The position numbers and the translations under genes were made by a program. Positions 60,500-64,000 of a stretch of DNA of 64,000 bases are shown one piece after another; positions within the stretch are counted from its first letter, which is position 1, and every line of letters starts with the position of its first letter. Origin of the DNA: Polytrichum commune. Taxonomy: Eukaryota > Streptophyta > Polytrichopsida > Polytrichales > Polytrichaceae. The notes below the pieces were generated by a model. It worked only from the letters and a program-made list of their open reading frames with translations, ran no database searches and was not told the origin of the DNA. Where the stretch lies: the NCBI GenBank assembly GCA_950295325.1, contig OX485807.1:5894501-5958500 (forward strand). Direction: 5' to 3'.

Positions 60500-63400
60500 A
60501 TTGCGGACCACACTAATTTTCTAGAGCCACACTAATTCTCATAATAGGAATGAATGTGGCCTCACTCTATATTCTTGGTAGAAAATTAGCGTGGGCCATA
60601 ATAATTGTTTTTCTAGAAAATGAATGGGAGTGATTATTTGTTCTTGTACTACTTTTGATGAAAAGTGACTTTCTTTTTATGTAAGGTGTTGGTCAGAAGT
60701 CTTCATGTAGACTTAGGGGAAGATCCAGGGATTTGGACCCATGGTAAGTCCACCTTGACTAGAAAACATTAATGTGACCCATGCTGATTTTTCACCCACA
60801 CTAATAGGACTATTTAATGTAGTTGTTTTTTTTTCTTTAATTTCCTAGTCCACTTCCAATTATAGGATATTGAATAGGTTGTTAGTACAAGATGATTAGC
60901 AAGCCTAATGAAGTTGTCGTGATTTTCTTCATCATTTTTGGAGCTCATAAGAATTCCAAATGATAGCAAAGACAATGGCAAGGAGAACACGGCCCATGAT
61001 CCAACATGTTCATATTAGGTACATAATGATCTTAGGTACATAATCGACGTGTGACATAGATTTCGGAGCCGGGCCAGAAGGCGGGCAATTGATTGTATCA
61101 TGTTGGCTATGGCGGGGAGCTTGTTGAGGAAGAGAAGAGATTTTTGTATAAGGTTAGCTAAGGTAGGTCGGTATTCGGTGGCTTGTTTTCTTAATTGCCC
61201 CCCTAGATTGATTGGTACGTGGTTCGGTGAGGATCAAAGAGTCAATATCATAAAGACACATGCTTGAAAGAGATTGGTCTACTTCTTCAAATATCAATAA
61301 CTATTCTACACTCAATGGTGAACACAATTGGGAGGACTTGTAAATCCAGTTAAGAAATCAATAACCATGCACTTCCAATATGCGTAACTAAATCAAGGGA
61401 GTATGATTTTCAATGTTGTTTTTTTGGCCACCAGAACTTGGATTGCAATCTTTTAAAAAACAAGGGGAATTGTGGCTTCAAGGGCCCTAACATCATTTGT
61501 AGATGTCCTTGAATATGGTGCAGTCCTCGTAGACAAATAATATCGCAAGTTTGGGCATCCCAACGAATAGATACTCCACCACAAAGTTGACAGTGGATTT
61601 TTTTATGAAAGACCATATGTAAACATGGAACATTATGGATATTGTAGATGGGTCATATTAAAGGAGGGGAGGGGGGGGGGGGGAGTTCATATTATGTAGA
61701 CATGTCTTATTAGAAGTGGTTATTTTTTCCAATTATTCCAATCCTTCAAAATATCAAGCAAGCAATTACAAGTTGTATTTTTGACAAACTTTTTGTAAGT
61801 TTTTTCATTTTTGACATGCAAAAACTCGCACAAAAATGCACGTCAATTGACACGCACAATTTAGAAGTTGACACGTACTGTAACTTGTGAAGAAAAATAA
61901 CACACATCAATTGACACGCTAGAAATTAAAATGACGCGTATTACTAGGCAACTTAAGTATTGTAAATTGTAGCTCAAGTATCTAGAGAACATAACCCATA
62001 ACAGTAGGAGAACTTCCTACACTTACTTACATGCTTAAGTTCAGCCTTGTTCTTGTAATTCCCTTTGTAATCGGGAAGGCTACACCGATTTTTTAGCTTG
62101 CAAATATTAGAGGTACCCTACTTTTCAAGGTTTTTTTTGTACAAGTTGATATATTTCATCACATTGCTAGAAGCCTATTCTGATGCAAATGAGATTTTGT
62201 GATTTTGTTTTAGGTTCATATCAACTCAAAGTAAACATATTTTTAGTTCGAATGAAATGAAAAAGATTGAATTTGAATTTGAATTCGTGAATTGAAAAGT
62301 GTTGTGGATTAAATTTATGCGAGAAATATGCTTGTGTTGGAATGAAGGCTTTTGGTTGCCCAAGGTGTATGTAAATGGCTCATTTGACTTAGAAACTTGT
62401 ATATTGCACAAAAAATTGCAACTGGTAACGTCCAATTATGTATAATTGCATAATACAATATCTCAAGTGAATTAGGTCTTGTTGAATTTATTTCACTATT
62501 TAGTTGGGTAGTGCAATTATCTTGTTAGACAATTTGTTTCTTGTCCAAGAATATGAACTTATGTATGCATATTTTTCAATGTAGCCTATCAGATTAGAGG
62601 CTTACACAATTTTGAACTAATATCAATTTCATACAAGGTTTTAAAATATTTTCACAATATTGTTCCAATATGCTAATTTGACTGGCATTCTTCTATAAAC
62701 TCGCACTATGTATTGAGAAGAATACATTACATCAAAGAGTCGCAAACAAAGATGATTCTCATGTGAATATTATATGAGTGCATATGAACATTCATCTCAT
62801 ACTATTTAGGAGACTTGGTACAATATGAGAAGTGACTTGTGTTTGCAGACATTACCAACGCATGAAAATGGTTATGTAAAAGACTTTGATGAAGAGCGGA
62901 AAGGCTCTATTGGACCAGTAGACAACCTAAAGCTTATTAACTAAAATCATACTTTGTATATACATGTTATTCAAGTGTAATCCTATTATATATGGTTTCT
63001 TCTATTTATTCATATAATGTGATGAAAGACAAAAAATTGGGTTCAATGTATTATTTTGTTTATTCTTTGTTTTTAAGAAGTAAATATATACTTATGTATG
63101 TATGTATACATATTGTGATGACAATTACTACTTCAAGCAAAGTAACAACCCACAAGATTGGCCAAATACTTACAAATGTACCTACATCTTACAATTAGCA
63201 TCTATGGCTAGCACCACCCTAGCCAACTTTCTCTAAAGTCTTAAGTTCAACATTCTTTGTTTGTTGTCCGTTAGATCAAACGGTCCTCATCCACCTCGAC
63301 TTCATCCACTCAACGGCTCATCCGCTTGACGCCTTATCCTCTCGACGTCGTGTCAATTTTCGCATGTTGTCTAATTATATTTATTAATTTAAGCACTAAT

Positions 63401-64000
63401 AATTATTTTCCTATTTTTAGTAGAGTTAGAGCTTTAAATCATATTGTGAGCGGTTTCGATGACGCAAGTATATAAATAAAATATTTATATATGAAGTGAA
63501 TGACATCATGAATATTTAAGTGATCTACTCATTTTCTTTCTTATGTTGTCATTGTTGGTAGTAGAACATTATTTTGCATTTGTATATTTGCATATGTTGT
63601 CTGAAACCTACTTTTCATATAAATGGAAGAAACATAATGAATTACTCTTATATATTGATAATATACTCTTCATTTCATAGAGATGAACTGAACTTTGTTG
63701 TATAATAGGTGTGAGAATTATTTCAAGTAAAATTTGGACACATTCATTCTATGTAGATCATTACATTTTTTTTAAATATCTATTAAATGAGTAGAACTGA
63801 TTTATTTCGCAAACATGACATATGGTTTCTAGAAATATCAACAATCATGGACAAACTTATCAACTCAATTTGAATGAGATGTATAATAGAAAAAATTAGT
63901 CATTTCAAATGAATTTCAAAGCTTGAACAATCTGAAAATTTTCCTCACAATATGGATAGTGAAAGTGAAATTGAATCAGATAAAGATGTTGGGAATGATG
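60500..64000. other. AT-rich spacer at the window end
   Basis: No gene recognised. The segment holds the dispersed repeat copy at 61180-61370, the duplicated RPA2 upstream segment at 61045-61150 and a poly-G run near 61670-61683. The last 1.5 kb is very AT-rich with no credible frame. Confidence 0.45.

Noticed and set aside
1-64000. CRISPR arrays, operons, phage or plasmid modules
   Set aside because: The window is eukaryotic; the tandem arrays have long diverged units without constant short repeats and unique spacers.

Overview
The window is nuclear DNA of a land plant. It holds seven protein genes in 64 kb, GT-AG introns, long AT-rich spacers, plant-type small transposons (a Stowaway-like element and other TIR elements) and a decayed PIF1/Helitron-type helicase. 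The gene set fits plants: KDO-8-phosphate synthase for rhamnogalacturonan II, an LCAT4-type phospholipase and CIA1. A single-exon fungal-type alpha-1,3-glucanase (GH71), three single-exon genes in total and moderate gene density make a seedless plant such as a bryophyte my best guess. That placement is inference only.

Layout. 1-3.9 kb: spacer with a TIR element and degenerate repeats. 3.98-5.28 kb (-): secreted GH71 glucanase. 6.1-7.2 kb: a near-perfect 301-bp hairpin and a small DNA transposon with a Tigger/pogo-like C-terminal remnant. 7.2-18 kb: spacer with a helicase relic and a MITE. 18.2-18.7 kb (+): NAA10, followed by a duplicated downstream segment. 19.5-25 kb: spacer with two copies of one MITE family. 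26.6-34.2 kb (+): LCAT4-like phospholipase, 12 exons. 34.9-39.7 kb (-): CIA1 (CIAO1), 11 exons. 40-45 kb: spacer with further TIR elements. 45.7-46.6 kb (+): KDSA. 49.1-53.2 kb (+): a protein with three repeated LOTUS/OST-HTH modules. 54.1-59.2 kb (-): RPA2, with one exon present three times in tandem. 59.8-64 kb: spacer with a Stowaway-like MITE and dispersed repeats.

The genes belong to unrelated housekeeping tasks: N-terminal acetylation, lipid hydrolysis, cytosolic Fe-S assembly, cell-wall sugar synthesis, RNA binding and DNA replication. No operon or cluster logic is visible. The most distinctive feature is that most genes carry local tandem duplications of roughly 90-350 bp in their UTRs, introns or flanks: RPA2 twice, KDSA at both ends, LCAT4 at its 5' end, NAA10 at its 3' side and GH71 on its 3' side. 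In RPA2 this process has multiplied a complete, frame-neutral coding exon. In KDSA it has copied the last codons and the stop. All exon models were built by hand from reading frames, splice dinucleotides and remembered family sequences; no alignment was run.
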